Shown piece by piece: positions 1-9,100 of a stretch of 64,000 bases of DNA. Numbering within the stretch: position 1 is the stretch's first letter; the number at the start of each line of letters is the position of its first letter. The notes under the pieces were generated by a model. That model saw only the letters and a list, made by a program, of their open reading frames with translations. It searched no databases and was not told the origin of the DNA. The translations under genes and the position numbers were made by a program. The DNA comes from Pelomonas sp051857475 (GTDB taxonomy: Bacteria; Pseudomonadota; Gammaproteobacteria; Burkholderiales; Burkholderiaceae_C): assembly GCF_051857475.1 (NCBI RefSeq), contig NZ_JBPZGZ010000003.1, forward strand, positions 186,001 to 250,000, in the 5' to 3' direction.

Positions 1-837
1 ATAGGCCAGCACGGCATCCAGCAGCGGCTCGACGCCGCGGTTGCGGAAGGCCGAGCCCGCCAGCACGGGTACGAGCTCGTTCGCGACGGTGGCGGCACGC
101 AGGCCGGCGCGCAGGGTCTCGACCGACGGGCTCTCGCCGCGCAGCCAGGCGTCCAGCAGCGCGTCGTCGCGTTCGACCACGGCTTCGACCAGGCGCGCGC
201 GGGCCGCCTGGGCGGCACTCATCAGCTCAGGAGGAATGTCGGCCACGCGCAGGGGCGCCTTGGCATCGTCGCGGTCCCAGATCAGGGCCTGCATGGCGAG
301 CAGGTCCACGACGCCGCGGAACTCAGCCTCGGCGCCGATGGGCAGCTGCAGCGGCAGCACGCGCGCACCCAGACGCTCCTGCATCATCGAAACGACGCGC
401 AGGAAGTCCGCACCGGTGCGGTCCAGCTTGTTGACGAAGGCGATGCGGGGCACGCGGTACTCGTCGGCGAGGCGCCAGTTGGTCTCGGTCTGGGGTTCGA
501 CGCCGGCCACGCCGTCGAAGACGACGACAGCACCGTCGAGCACGCGCAGCGAGCGCTTGACCTCGATGTTGAAGTCGATGTGCCCGGGCGTGTCGATCAG
601 GTTGATCTGCGTGCCCTGCCAATGCACGGTCGTGGCCGCGCTGTGGATGGTGATGCCGCGTGCGCGTTCCTGGGGGTCGTAGTCCATGACGGTGTTGCCG
701 TCGTTGACGTCGCCGATGCGATGGTTTTCGCCCGTGTAAAACAGGATGCGTTCGGTGGTCGTGGTCTTGCCGGCGTCGACGTGGGCGATGACGCCGATGT
801 TGCGCAGGTTGCGAAGGTTGTTCGATTTCGAGTTCAT
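1..837 (-). CDS. Elongation factor G paralogue, N-terminal 279 codons (cut by window start)
   Basis: Translational GTPase that moves tRNA and mRNA through the ribosome, or a specialised EF-G paralogue. The reverse strand reads open from an ATG at 837 with AGGA about eight bases upstream. The GTPase motifs appear in order: P-loop AHVDAGKT (residues 18-25), switch I RGITI, G3 DTPGH and G4 NKLD. The segment after switch I is several residues shorter than in E. coli FusA, and the switch region reads DYDPQERARGITI instead of the usual EQEQERGITI. I therefore favour a second, EF-G2-like copy over the housekeeping fusA. No rps12/rps7/tuf neighbours are seen, which agrees. The C-terminal domains lie outside the window. 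Confidence 0.9.
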   Translation of the reverse strand, partial: MNSKSNNLRNLRNIGVIAHVDAGKTTTTERILFYTGENHRIGDVNDGNTVMDYDPQERARGITIHSAATTVHWQGTQINLIDTPGHIDFNIEVKRSLRVLDGAVVVFDGVAGVEPQTETNWRLADEYRVPRIAFVNKLDRTGADFLRVVSMMQERLGARVLPLQLPIGAEAEFRGVVDLLAMQALIWDRDDAKAPLRVADIPPELMSAAQAARARLVEAVVERDDALLDAWLRGESPSVETLRAGLRAATVANELVPVLAGSAFRNRGVEPLLDAVLAY

Positions 838-893
838 GGTGGATTCCTGATGCGGTGACTGTTGCCAGCCCCCGGTGGAACCACCTGGCAGGG

Positions 894-992
894 CTAGCGC
901 AAAGGCAGGACGCCGAAGCGCAGACGCGACAAAGCCGCGCTCCGGCGCTCGGGAATCGTGGCGATCAGCTTGTCGAAGGTGCGGGTACGCAT
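894..992 (-). other. Possible 32-codon upstream ORF in the EF-G leader
   Basis: Between the terminator-like hairpin and the EF-G start, an ATG at 992 opens a 32-codon frame ending in TAG at 896-894. The peptide is arginine-rich (starts MRTRTFDKLIATIPERR). No strong Shine-Dalgarno is seen. It may be a leader ORF or chance. Confidence 0.2.
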
Positions 993-1012
993 GGTTTGAA
1001 CTCAGGGATCAG

Positions 1013-1050
1013 AAAAACAAAACCCCGGGAGGTGCGAGCCTGCCGGGGTT
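1013..1050 (-). terminator. Rho-independent terminator after the halogenase operon
   Basis: Read on the minus strand, an 8-bp stem AACCCCGG/CCGGGGTT with a 14-nt loop is followed by TTTTGTTTTT. It lies about 150 bases past the halogenase stop and before the EF-G gene. It either ends the halogenase transcript or acts as an attenuator in the EF-G leader. Confidence 0.7.
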
Positions 1051-1195
1051 GCTGTTGGCTGAACCGGAAGGCTTTGCGCCTTCCGAACACGGTCGAAGAC
1101 GCCTCAGGGAGTGATGCGGGCTTGGGCCGTGTGGTTGAGCTTCATGATGGGCGCAATTATCGATGCCTGGAAATGTCGGGTCTGTTGTGGGGCTT

Positions 1196-2743
1196 TCAAG
1201 CCCGCAGCAGCGGCGTGGCCGCCAGCTGGGCCGTCGTCGCGTTGCGGTAGGGGGCGCAAAGCTGCTCGACATAGGCCTGGTGGCTGGGCAGGCCGGCGAC
1301 GGTGCGCGAGACCTTGGTGTGGATGTCGCCGAGGAAGTTGCTCAGCTCCTGCTTGCCCATCAGGTCGGCCACGGGGTGGTAGCTCTGGGGGATCAGCCCC
1401 TGGCCCATCATGACCTGGACCCAGGAATTCTCGGCGAACAGCTCATCACTGGGGCGGAAGACGCGCCCGCTCTCGCGGAACATCTCGATGCGGTGCTTGA
1501 GCGTGGCGGGCACTTCCATCGTGCGCACATGGTTCCACAGGCTGGAGTCGCTGCGCTCGGTGACGTGGTAATGCAGGATGATGAAGTCGCGGATGTGAAT
1601 CAGCTCGCGCTCGCATTGCAGGTTGAACTCGGCCACGTCGGCGGGGTTGATGCCGCCGGTGGGGAAGAGCTGCATCAGGCGGATGGCGGTGCGCTGGATG
1701 AGGTGGATGCTGGTGGATTCCAGCGGTTCGATGAAGCCGCTGGCCAGGCCGACGGCAATGCAGTTGCGCTCCCAGACCTTGTGGCGCTGGCCGGGCGTGA
1801 ACTTGAGGACGCGCGGCTGGATCAGCAGTTCGCCCTCGACGTTCTTCTTCAGCACCTCGGGCGCGTCGGCGTCGCTGAGTTCCTTGCTGCTGTAGACCAG
1901 GCCGTTGCCGACGCGGTGCTGCAGCGGGATGCGCCATTGCCAGCCGAAGGGGTGGCAGATGGAGCGCGTGTAGGGCCAGGCCTCGCGCACCGAGGCCGTC
2001 TGCACGGCGACGGCGCGGTCGCAGGGCAGCCAGTGCGACCAGTCCTCGTAGCCCACGCCCAGGGCCTCGCCGATCAGCATGGCGCGGAAACCCGTGCAGT
2101 CGATGAAGAGGTCGCCGTCGATGCGGGTGCCGTCCTGCATCTTCAGGGCGGTGATGTCGCCGTCCTTGCCCTGCGGGCCGTCCATCAGCACGGCCGCGAT
2201 CTTGCCCTCGATGCGTTGCACGCCATAGCTCTCGCTCATGACGCGCAGGTATTTGGCGTAGCGGCCGGCGTCCAGGTGGTAGGCGTAGTTCAGGCCGCTG
2301 CGTGGCAAGTGGGCGAAGCGGTTGGCGTAGGCCGCCACCGTTTCCGGGTTGTAGTCGGTGTAGGTCTTGGCCAGGCCTTCGGCGCGGCCCTTGAGCCAGA
2401 AATGCTGGAAGCCGGCGCTCCAGTGGTCGTTGCCCGTGCTGCCGAAGGAGTGGAAGTAATCCTGGGCTATGTCCTTCCAGCCCTCGAAGGCGATGCCGAG
2501 CTTGAAGGTCGCGTTGGTCGCGGCCATGAACTCGGCCTCGTTGATGCCGAGCAGATTGTGGAAGGTGTGCAGCGCGGGGATGGTGGCCTCGCCGACGCCG
2601 ACGGTGCCGATCTCCTCGGACTCGACCAGCTTGATGTCCAGGCGCTTGCCGAGCAGCTTGCTCATCAGCGCGGCCATCATCCAGCCGGCAGTGCCGCCAC
2701 CGGCGATGACGACGCGGTTGAACGGTGAGGTGGAAGTGTTCAT
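1196..2743 (-). CDS. Tryptophan-halogenase-family flavoprotein (copy 1)
   Basis: FAD-dependent halogenase-type monooxygenase, 515 residues. It shows the FAD motif GGGTAG (residues 15-20), the catalytic-type lysine in TFKLGIAFEGW (K81), the halogenase signature WQWRIP (268-273) and the FIEPLEST segment that carries the conserved glutamate in PrnA-like enzymes. All hallmark residues are therefore present. The true substrate is unknown; proteins of this type linked to TonB receptors are usually annotated only by family. The ATG at 2743 overlaps the upstream cupin gene stop by 4 bp (ATGA), so translation is coupled. An in-frame extension upstream overlaps that gene and was rejected. It is the last gene of its operon. 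Confidence 0.9.
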   Translation of the reverse strand: MNTSTSPFNRVVIAGGGTAGWMMAALMSKLLGKRLDIKLVESEEIGTVGVGEATIPALHTFHNLLGINEAEFMAATNATFKLGIAFEGWKDIAQDYFHSFGSTGNDHWSAGFQHFWLKGRAEGLAKTYTDYNPETVAAYANRFAHLPRSGLNYAYHLDAGRYAKYLRVMSESYGVQRIEGKIAAVLMDGPQGKDGDITALKMQDGTRIDGDLFIDCTGFRAMLIGEALGVGYEDWSHWLPCDRAVAVQTASVREAWPYTRSICHPFGWQWRIPLQHRVGNGLVYSSKELSDADAPEVLKKNVEGELLIQPRVLKFTPGQRHKVWERNCIAVGLASGFIEPLESTSIHLIQRTAIRLMQLFPTGGINPADVAEFNLQCERELIHIRDFIILHYHVTERSDSSLWNHVRTMEVPATLKHRIEMFRESGRVFRPSDELFAENSWVQVMMGQGLIPQSYHPVADLMGKQELSNFLGDIHTKVSRTVAGLPSHQAYVEQLCAPYRNATTAQLAATPLLRA

Positions 2744-3747
2744 CTTTTCAACTGTGTCAAAAGTTGCGCGCGAGCCTGGCGCGACAGGGTGTCGTCGATG
2801 GGGCCGAGCAGGCCGCGGGCGGCCTCGGGGATGTGGGCCCAGGTCGTGTCGTCGGCGTCGAAGACGAAATGCTGGAAATGGTGCTGCCAGACGCGGCGCT
2901 CCTTCTCGGGCAGGTCGCGCAGCGTCATCAGGGCCAGGCGCAGCGTGGCCAGCGGCGAGTCGACGAAGTCGGGCGTCTGCCGCCACCAGGCGTTGATCAA
3001 GAGGTTGACCGGCTCCAGCCCCTCGATGTGGTGGAACCACATGCTGGGAATGAAGATGGCGTCGCCGGGGCCGAGCTCGGCCACCATGCCGGCCTCCAGC
3101 GCCTGGGCAAAACGCGGGAAGCGCTCGAAATCGGGTTGCTCGAAATCCACCAGGCTGACGGGCTGTCCGGCCGGCGTCGGGTCCAGCGGCCCCATGTAGA
3201 GGTTGGCGATCTGCTCGGGCGGGAAGACCGTGAAGCGGCGCCGGCCCGCGGCAACGACGGCGAGGTTGTCGGGCAGGTCGTAATGGGCAGCGATGCGGGT
3301 GCGGTTGCCCAGCCACAGGCTGATCAGGGCGTCGCGCTCGCCCAGGCCCATGGCGTTGACCTCCAGGAAGCCGGGCAGCACGGCGTCCACCGTCGTCGAG
3401 CCGACATAGAGGGCCGGTGGCTCGGGCGTTGCTGCCAGGCCCAGCAGGCCGCTGAGGACCTGGTCCAGCGTCGCGCTGTAGCGCGAGAAGTTGAAGCCGG
3501 TGAGGCTCTCGTCGGTGTAGAAGACGCGGCCGCGGGCTTCAGGGGCCAACTGGAAGAGGCCGATGCGCATGCCCTGGTAGAAGCCCATCAGATAGCGGGC
3601 CAGGGCCTCGTCGGACTGGCGTGCCGCCTGCACCACCGGCCAGTGGGCGAACCCGCCGCGCACGACATGGGGGCGGTCGCCGGTCAGCAATGCGGCCGGC
3701 AGCTTGTTCGGGTCGAAAGGCCCGTTCCAGTCCGGTACTGCTTGCAT
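2740..3747 (-). CDS. JmjC/FIH-like cupin protein (Cupin_8 type)
   Basis: Probable Fe(II)/2-oxoglutarate-dependent oxygenase, 335 residues. The double-stranded beta-helix core carries HYD (H155, D157) and the distal histidine in FIPSMWFHHIE (H239), a facial triad that closely resembles that of FIH-type asparaginyl hydroxylases. No signal peptide is seen, so it is cytoplasmic. It follows the SapC gene with a 2-base gap and overlaps the next halogenase gene by 4 bp. Cupin-like, SapC and tryptophan-halogenase genes recur together beside TonB-dependent receptors in proteobacteria. The substrate is not known. A protein or small-molecule hydroxylation is inferred only from the fold. Confidence 0.85.
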   Translation of the reverse strand: MQAVPDWNGPFDPNKLPAALLTGDRPHVVRGGFAHWPVVQAARQSDEALARYLMGFYQGMRIGLFQLAPEARGRVFYTDESLTGFNFSRYSATLDQVLSGLLGLAATPEPPALYVGSTTVDAVLPGFLEVNAMGLGERDALISLWLGNRTRIAAHYDLPDNLAVVAAGRRRFTVFPPEQIANLYMGPLDPTPAGQPVSLVDFEQPDFERFPRFAQALEAGMVAELGPGDAIFIPSMWFHHIEGLEPVNLLINAWWRQTPDFVDSPLATLRLALMTLRDLPEKERRVWQHHFQHFVFDADDTTWAHIPEAARGLLGPIDDTLSRQARAQLLTQLKR

Positions 3748-3749
3748 GT

Positions 3750-4472
3750 TCAGATCCGGCTGTGTCGCTCGACCAGGCCTTGCAGTTGCTGAAGCGACGC
3801 GATCTGCATGTACATGGGCAGCAGATGGCCTTCGCGCGCCAGCGTCTCCAGGGCTGCACCGGGCAGGGCGGCCAGGCGCTCCTCGTGGATGGTGAAGAGG
3901 CCTGAAAGGCGGCTGCCCGGTTCCCCGCTCGCCGTCTCGATGTCGATGACAAAGGGCTCCAGCAGCTGGTGGCGGGTCAGTGCGTCGATGAAGGCCGGCA
4001 GGTGCTGGGCCTGGGCGTGCAGATGCTCCATCAGCTGCACGACATGGTCGAGATAGTCGCTGAAGCCGCCGTGAGGCATGAAGAGGGCGGTGCCGACTTC
4101 GCCTTCCTCCGGCCGCACGATGCGTGGGCTGTCCATGTCGATGTGCAGCTGCAGGGTGTCGTCGGGAGCGCGGCCGATCATGAAGGGATCGCGCTGCAGG
4201 GCCATGGGCACGACGGGGGCATCCCAGTTGCCGTTCTTCAGGAACAGGTTCTGGCCCTCCTCCAGACCGAACAGGGCCACGGGCTGAAAACCGGCATTGG
4301 CGGCGTCGCCCTCCACGAGCTGGAAGACGATGGGGAAGTGGGCCTGCAGCTGGCGGAACTCGGCCGGCAGGGCCAGGGCCGACTGGCGGGCGTCGCCGAG
4401 GGCGGCAGAACGCTCGGTGCGGATGCGCAGATGGCGATGGGTGGCGTTGTCGAGCAGGGCGGGGCGGGTCAT
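3750..4472 (-). CDS. SapC-family protein
   Basis: 240-residue protein matching the SapC family (named after an S-layer-associated protein of Campylobacter). The family pattern is visible in the N-terminal half: HRHLRIRTERS, then FPIVFQLV and LFGLEEGQNLFL, followed by PFMIGR and an acidic RPEEGEVGTALF segment. No signal peptide or membrane span is seen. Its start overlaps the stop of halogenase copy 2 by 4 bp (ATGA), and the cupin gene follows 2 bases later, so the three are translated as a unit. The biochemical role of SapC proteins is unclear. In this context it probably partners the halogenase and cupin proteins. Confidence 0.85.
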   Translation of the reverse strand: MTRPALLDNATHRHLRIRTERSAALGDARQSALALPAEFRQLQAHFPIVFQLVEGDAANAGFQPVALFGLEEGQNLFLKNGNWDAPVVPMALQRDPFMIGRAPDDTLQLHIDMDSPRIVRPEEGEVGTALFMPHGGFSDYLDHVVQLMEHLHAQAQHLPAFIDALTRHQLLEPFVIDIETASGEPGSRLSGLFTIHEERLAALPGAALETLAREGHLLPMYMQIASLQQLQGLVERHSRI

Positions 4473-6001
4473 GTCTCGGTCTTGTGGATATGGGCGATCA
4501 GGCTGCGGTGGCTCGGCAGGGCGGGCACGAAGCGGCGGGCCTGGCGGGCGGCCTCGTCGAAGGCGGCCTGGGCAGCCTGTAGTTTGGCGGGGAGCAGTGG
4601 CTGGGCGTCAGGGCGGAAACCCATGCCGTACAGCACGTATTGATAGCTGGCCGACGGGAACACCTCGTCGATGCGGCCGAAGTCGTGGCGGGCCGGGGCG
4701 CGCAGCTGCCACTGCGGCAGCAGTTCGCGCAGGCGCTCGGGCCAGGTGGCCGGGTCGCGATGGGCACGCCAGTAGTCGCTGTCGTCGCGCTGGCTCAAGG
4801 CGTAGTGCAGCTTCAGGAAGTCGATGACGCGGGCCCAGCGGTAGGCGAAGTCGTCATTGAAGCGCCGCGCCACGGCGTCCATGCTGGCGCGGGTCATGGG
4901 CAGCTCGTCGCACAGCCTTTGGGCGGACAGCTCGACCATGGCCAGGGCCGAAGCCTCCAGCGGTTCGATGAAGCCGCTGGACAGGCCGATGGCGACGCAG
5001 TTGCGCACCCAGAACTGCTCGCGATAGCCGGGGTCGAAGCGGATGGAGCGCGGCGTGGGCCGTTCGGCGGGCGCGCCGGTGGCATCCAGGTAGGCCTGCA
5101 GCGCGGCCTGGGCCTCGTCCTCGCTGGCATGGGTGCGCGAGTAGACGCAGCCGACGCCGCGCCGCGATGGCAGGCCGATGTCCCAGATCCAGCCCTTGGC
5201 CCAGGCGGTGGCGATGGTGACCGAGGCCAGCGGCGCGTCGGCCTGGGCGTAGGGAACCTGAACGGGCAGGGCGGCGTCGTTGAAGAGGACGTCGCGCTCG
5301 CTCTTCAGCGCCACGCCGAAGTGCTGGCCGATGAGGCGGGAGGCCATGCCGGAGCAGTCGATGAAAAGGTCGGCAGCCAGTGAGCCGTGCTCGCGGGTCT
5401 GCAGGGCCGCGATGTCGCCGTTTTCATGGGTCAGCACGGCCTCGACATGGTCGATGACGTGGCGGACGCCGAGCTTCTCGATGGCGTGCTCGCGCAGCAT
5501 CTGGCCGAACAGGCCGGCGTCGAAGTGATAGGCGTAGTTGGCGACGGCGCCGAAGTCGGGGGTCTGCACCTGCTTGGGTGCGCAGCCCGCCTCGCAGACC
5601 TGGACCGAGGGGCTGACGACGTCGGCGAAAGGGCGCTGGCCTAGCGTGGCCAGCCAGGCCTGCACGAGGTCGGCATCGCCGTAGCCGACGGGCAGCATGA
5701 AGGGGTGGTAGTAGCGGTCGCCCGCCGCGCCGGCGTCGCCGCGGGCCCAGCTGTCGAAGCGCGAGCCCTGCTTGAACGAGACCTGGCAGCGCCGGATGAA
5801 GTCGGGCTCGGACAGGCCGATCTTGCGCAGGGTGTCACGCATGGAGGGCCAGGTGCCCTCGCCGACGCCGATGGTCGGCACGTCGCTGGATTCGATGAGG
5901 GTGATCTTCAGGTCGGCGTGTTCGGCAGCCAGCAGACCGGCCACCAGCCAGCCCGCCGAGCCGCCGCCCAGCACCATCACCTCACGCAGTCTGTCGTTCA
6001 C
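4469..6001 (-). CDS. Tryptophan-halogenase-family flavoprotein (copy 2)
   Basis: 510-residue FAD-dependent halogenase-family protein, first of the four-gene coupled set. GGGSAG (residues 12-17) binds FAD, the lysine is present in SFKQGSRFDSW (K77), and GFIEPLEAS corresponds to the conserved glutamate region. The signature that reads WQWRIP in copy 1 is WIWDIG here (271-276), so the proline is replaced by glycine. The residue after PLE is alanine rather than serine. It is clearly diverged from copy 1 rather than a recent duplicate. Activity may differ or be lost. A terminator-like hairpin lies just upstream. Confidence 0.88.
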   Translation of the reverse strand: MNDRLREVMVLGGGSAGWLVAGLLAAEHADLKITLIESSDVPTIGVGEGTWPSMRDTLRKIGLSEPDFIRRCQVSFKQGSRFDSWARGDAGAAGDRYYHPFMLPVGYGDADLVQAWLATLGQRPFADVVSPSVQVCEAGCAPKQVQTPDFGAVANYAYHFDAGLFGQMLREHAIEKLGVRHVIDHVEAVLTHENGDIAALQTREHGSLAADLFIDCSGMASRLIGQHFGVALKSERDVLFNDAALPVQVPYAQADAPLASVTIATAWAKGWIWDIGLPSRRGVGCVYSRTHASEDEAQAALQAYLDATGAPAERPTPRSIRFDPGYREQFWVRNCVAIGLSSGFIEPLEASALAMVELSAQRLCDELPMTRASMDAVARRFNDDFAYRWARVIDFLKLHYALSQRDDSDYWRAHRDPATWPERLRELLPQWQLRAPARHDFGRIDEVFPSASYQYVLYGMGFRPDAQPLLPAKLQAAQAAFDEAARQARRFVPALPSHRSLIAHIHKTET

Positions 6002-6019
6002 GATCTGGTTCCCAGAAGT

Positions 6020-6041
6020 AAAAAGGGCCGCTTGCGCGGCC
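6020..6041 (-). terminator. Intrinsic terminator/attenuator between TonB receptor and halogenase operon
   Basis: On the minus strand GGCCGC, loop GCAA, GCGGCC is followed by CTTTTTA. The T-run ends only about 18 bases before the halogenase ATG at 6001. It lies about 130 bases after the TonB-receptor stop. It could end the receptor message, or throttle read-through into the halogenase genes. Confidence 0.75.
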
Positions 6042-6172
6042 TCGCCAAACGGCGAACAAGGACGGCGCCTCAGAGCGCAAGCACCGCCGAACCAGACTGT
6101 GCCTCACAAGGAAGAGCGGGCGAGTCCCGACTTTCCTTGAGGGCCGGCTGCGGCCGGCCCCGAGGCTTTCGC
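6042..6172. repeat. Two further inverted repeats 3' of the TonB receptor gene
   Basis: GGGCCGGC-TGC-GGCCGGCC (about 6141-6160) and an imperfect 13-bp hairpin between AAGGAA (about 6108) and TTCCTT (about 6138) lie directly after the receptor stop. Neither has a T-run. They may protect the receptor mRNA 3' end or aid termination. Confidence 0.4.
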
Positions 6173-9100
6173 TTAGAACTTGTAGCGTGCGCCGATCATG
6201 ACGCGACGGCCCAGCTGGGTGACGGCACCGACCTGGTTCTCGTTGCGCAGATGCGTACGGGTGTACTCGTCCGTCAGGTTGATGGCTTCGAACTGCAGGC
6301 GCAGATGCGAAGTGACGTTGTAGCCCACGCTCAGGTCAAGCTGGCCATAGGGCTCCACGTACAGGGGCTGAGCGCCGTCCGTGCCGCCGAAGTTGGCGGC
6401 CAGGAACTTGCCGCGCCAGTTGTAGGCCAGACGGGTCGTGAAGGTCTCGTTTTCGAAGAAACCGACCAGGTTGCCAGAGTCGCCCAGGCCGACCAGCACA
6501 TCGGTCTGCGCGCCCGCCTTGTTGTTGTCGTAGTTGAGGTTGGAGCGCACCTTGGTGAAGTTGGCCGACACGCCGAAGCCGCTGTTGCCGAAGATGTGCT
6601 GGGCGTTCAGCTCGATGCCGTTGAGCTTGCTGGTGCGCTGGTTGTTGATGTAGGTCCCCAGCTTGAACATCAGCAGCGGATCGTTGGGCTGGGCGGTGAT
6701 GGTGCCGAGCGAGGTGCCCGGCGTGCCGCTGACGCCCGGGGCGTTTGCGTAGTTCGTGAAGATGTACTGGCGGATGCAATTCGAATCGGTGCCGCAGCCG
6801 CCGACCGTCACAGCCTGGTTGTACATCGCGCTGCCGATCGGCGTGTGCAGGCCGAACAGGTTGACGTTGTCGATGACGGCTTCGTTGTAGTCCTTGATGG
6901 ACTTGCGGAAGTAGCTCGCCGCGACATAGCTGCTCTTGGCGTAGTAGTGCTCGGCCGAGAAGTCGAGGTTGCTCGAGTGCAGCGGCTTCAGGTCGGGGTT
7001 GCCCACCGAGCCGGAGGCGCCGTCGACGCGGGCCAGCGGATCCAGCTTCTGTCCACCCTGGATGGCGTTCCAGCCCGGACGGCCGATGGTCTGGCCGTAG
7101 CTGACGCGCAGCTTGGTGTCCGGTGTCACATCCGTGCTCAAGTCGACGGACGGCAGGAAGTAGCCGTACTTGCCGCCACGCTCCGCAGAGCGGGTGCCGC
7201 TGAAGCTGATGGGCACTTCGTTGGCGGCCACCCAGGCCACGGACACGGGGATCTTCTCGATGGAGGGCGAGCTCACCTTGGTGTGCTCATAGCGGGCGCC
7301 GATGGCGGCCTCGAAAGGCACGCCCCATTCCCAGGCCAGGTTGTACTGACCGAAGACGGCGCGCGACTTTTCCGTCGTGCGGAAGTCGTCCTGCCAGTCG
7401 AAGGAGGCCTTCAGCAGCTGGTCCGAGCCCAGGGCCTTGATGGCTGCGGCGCGCAGGTCCTCGAAGTTGAAATAGAAGAAGTTGTTGAACAGGCGCGAGT
7501 CACCCGAGCCCGGGATGCGGCTGAAGTACTTGCTGATCGAGTCGGCGTGCCAGATGTCGTCGGGCATGGCGGCGGGGCCACCGGCGGCGTTGGCGCCCCA
7601 GGTGTCGCGCTGCACGTTGGCGAAGGCCGAGCGGTTCTTGACGTTGGTCAGCGACAGGCCGAAGTCCAGGCTGCTGTCTTCGTTGATCTTCCAGTTGCCC
7701 TTGGTCTGCACCTGGTCGACCTGGTTCTTCTGGTAGCTGTTGCCGAACACCGAGCCCTGCAGCTCCTGCTTGGTCGGATCCAGCGCGCCGCCCTTGATCA
7801 TCAGGACCGGGAACTTGTTGCTGAAATCGACCGAGGTGTCGCCGCGGTTCAGCGAGGCCGTGGCCAGCGTGACCGAGGTGCCCAGCGGATCATCGGCACC
7901 CGAGGTGGCGGTGGAGTGGTGGGCGTCGATGTCGAAGCTCAGCGCATCGGCGGCCTTCCACTTGATGTTCAGGCCGATCTGCTGGTTCTTGTTCTTGGTC
8001 TGGATGCGCGACGCGCCCATGGCCACGTCGGAGTTGGTCATGTGCTCGCCGTAGATGATGGGCGAGGAGGGCGAGCCGGTCTGGTATTCGCCGAACTGGC
8101 CGCCGTAGTTGAACCAGGCGGAGATGTCGTTGCGGCGCTGGCGGAACTTCTGCTCCGACATGACGAAGTCCAGCGTGCCGAGCAGGTCCTTGGTGGGCTT
8201 GAACTGCATGACGAGCTGACCGTTCAGGCGCTCGCGATGCACGCCGGTGAACGAGTAGTTCAGGTTCTGCGGCACGCTGTAGATGGAGCCGATGGCCGGA
8301 CGGTTCTTGATTTCCGTCGCTTGCGATGCGGGGGGCAGGCCGCCCCAGACGGCGTGCGTACCGCCCCAGTCGTTGTCCTGGATGCCGTCGAAGGTCTTCC
8401 AGCCGCTGCTGACGTTGGCTTGCGAGTAGCCGGAGTCACGCACCTGGTAGGTGCCCATCAGCGCGATGCCGAAGGTGCCGTCGTTGGTCTGCGTGCTGTA
8501 GATGCCGCTCAGCTCAGGCGTGGCGCTCTTGCCCTGCTCTTCGCCGGGCAGGCGGCGTGCGGACTGGTCGTTGACCAGCTTGACGCCGACCTGGGCGATG
8601 GTTTCCTTGGTGTCCAGCGGGCGCGGCGTGCGGATGTTGATGGTGGCACCCATGCCGCCGGTCGGGCTGCTGGCGCGGCTGGTCTTGTAGACCTCCAGGG
8701 CCGCGACGCCGTCGGCAGCGAGGTTGGAGAAGTCGAAGGAGCGCGAGCTGGGCGCGCTGCCGTCGATGCTGGAGGCCGGCATCTGGCGGCCGTTCAGCAG
8801 CACCAGGTTGAAGTCGGGGCCCATGCCGCGCACCGTGATGCGGGTGCCTTCGCCGTTGCTGCGGTCGATGGACACGCCGGAGATGCGGCTCAGCGATTCA
8901 GCCAGGTTGGTGTCGGGGAACTTGCCGATGTCTTCGGCCACGATGCCGTCGACCAGACCGGAAGACGAGCGCTTCAGGTTGACCGAGGTCTCCAGGGACT
9001 TGCGGATACCCGTGACGATGACCGTTTCCAGCTGCGTCGTGCTGGCCAGCGCCTGCGGCACCGAGGTGACCGGCGTGGGGCCGGCGTTGGGATTCCCGGG

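Larger units (their letters stand above)
838..1195. other. Intergenic leader between halogenase operon and EF-G
   Basis: This 358-base gap holds the terminator at 1013-1050, a second perfect hairpin at 1066-1084 (GGAAGGC, 5-nt loop, GCCTTCC), a possible 13-codon minus-strand peptide starting at 1145 (MKLNHTAQARITP) and the 32-codon frame at 992. GATAAT on the minus strand (1160-1155) could be a -10 element, but no convincing -35 is seen. The arrangement of short ORF, hairpin and terminator resembles an attenuator. Confidence 0.4.
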
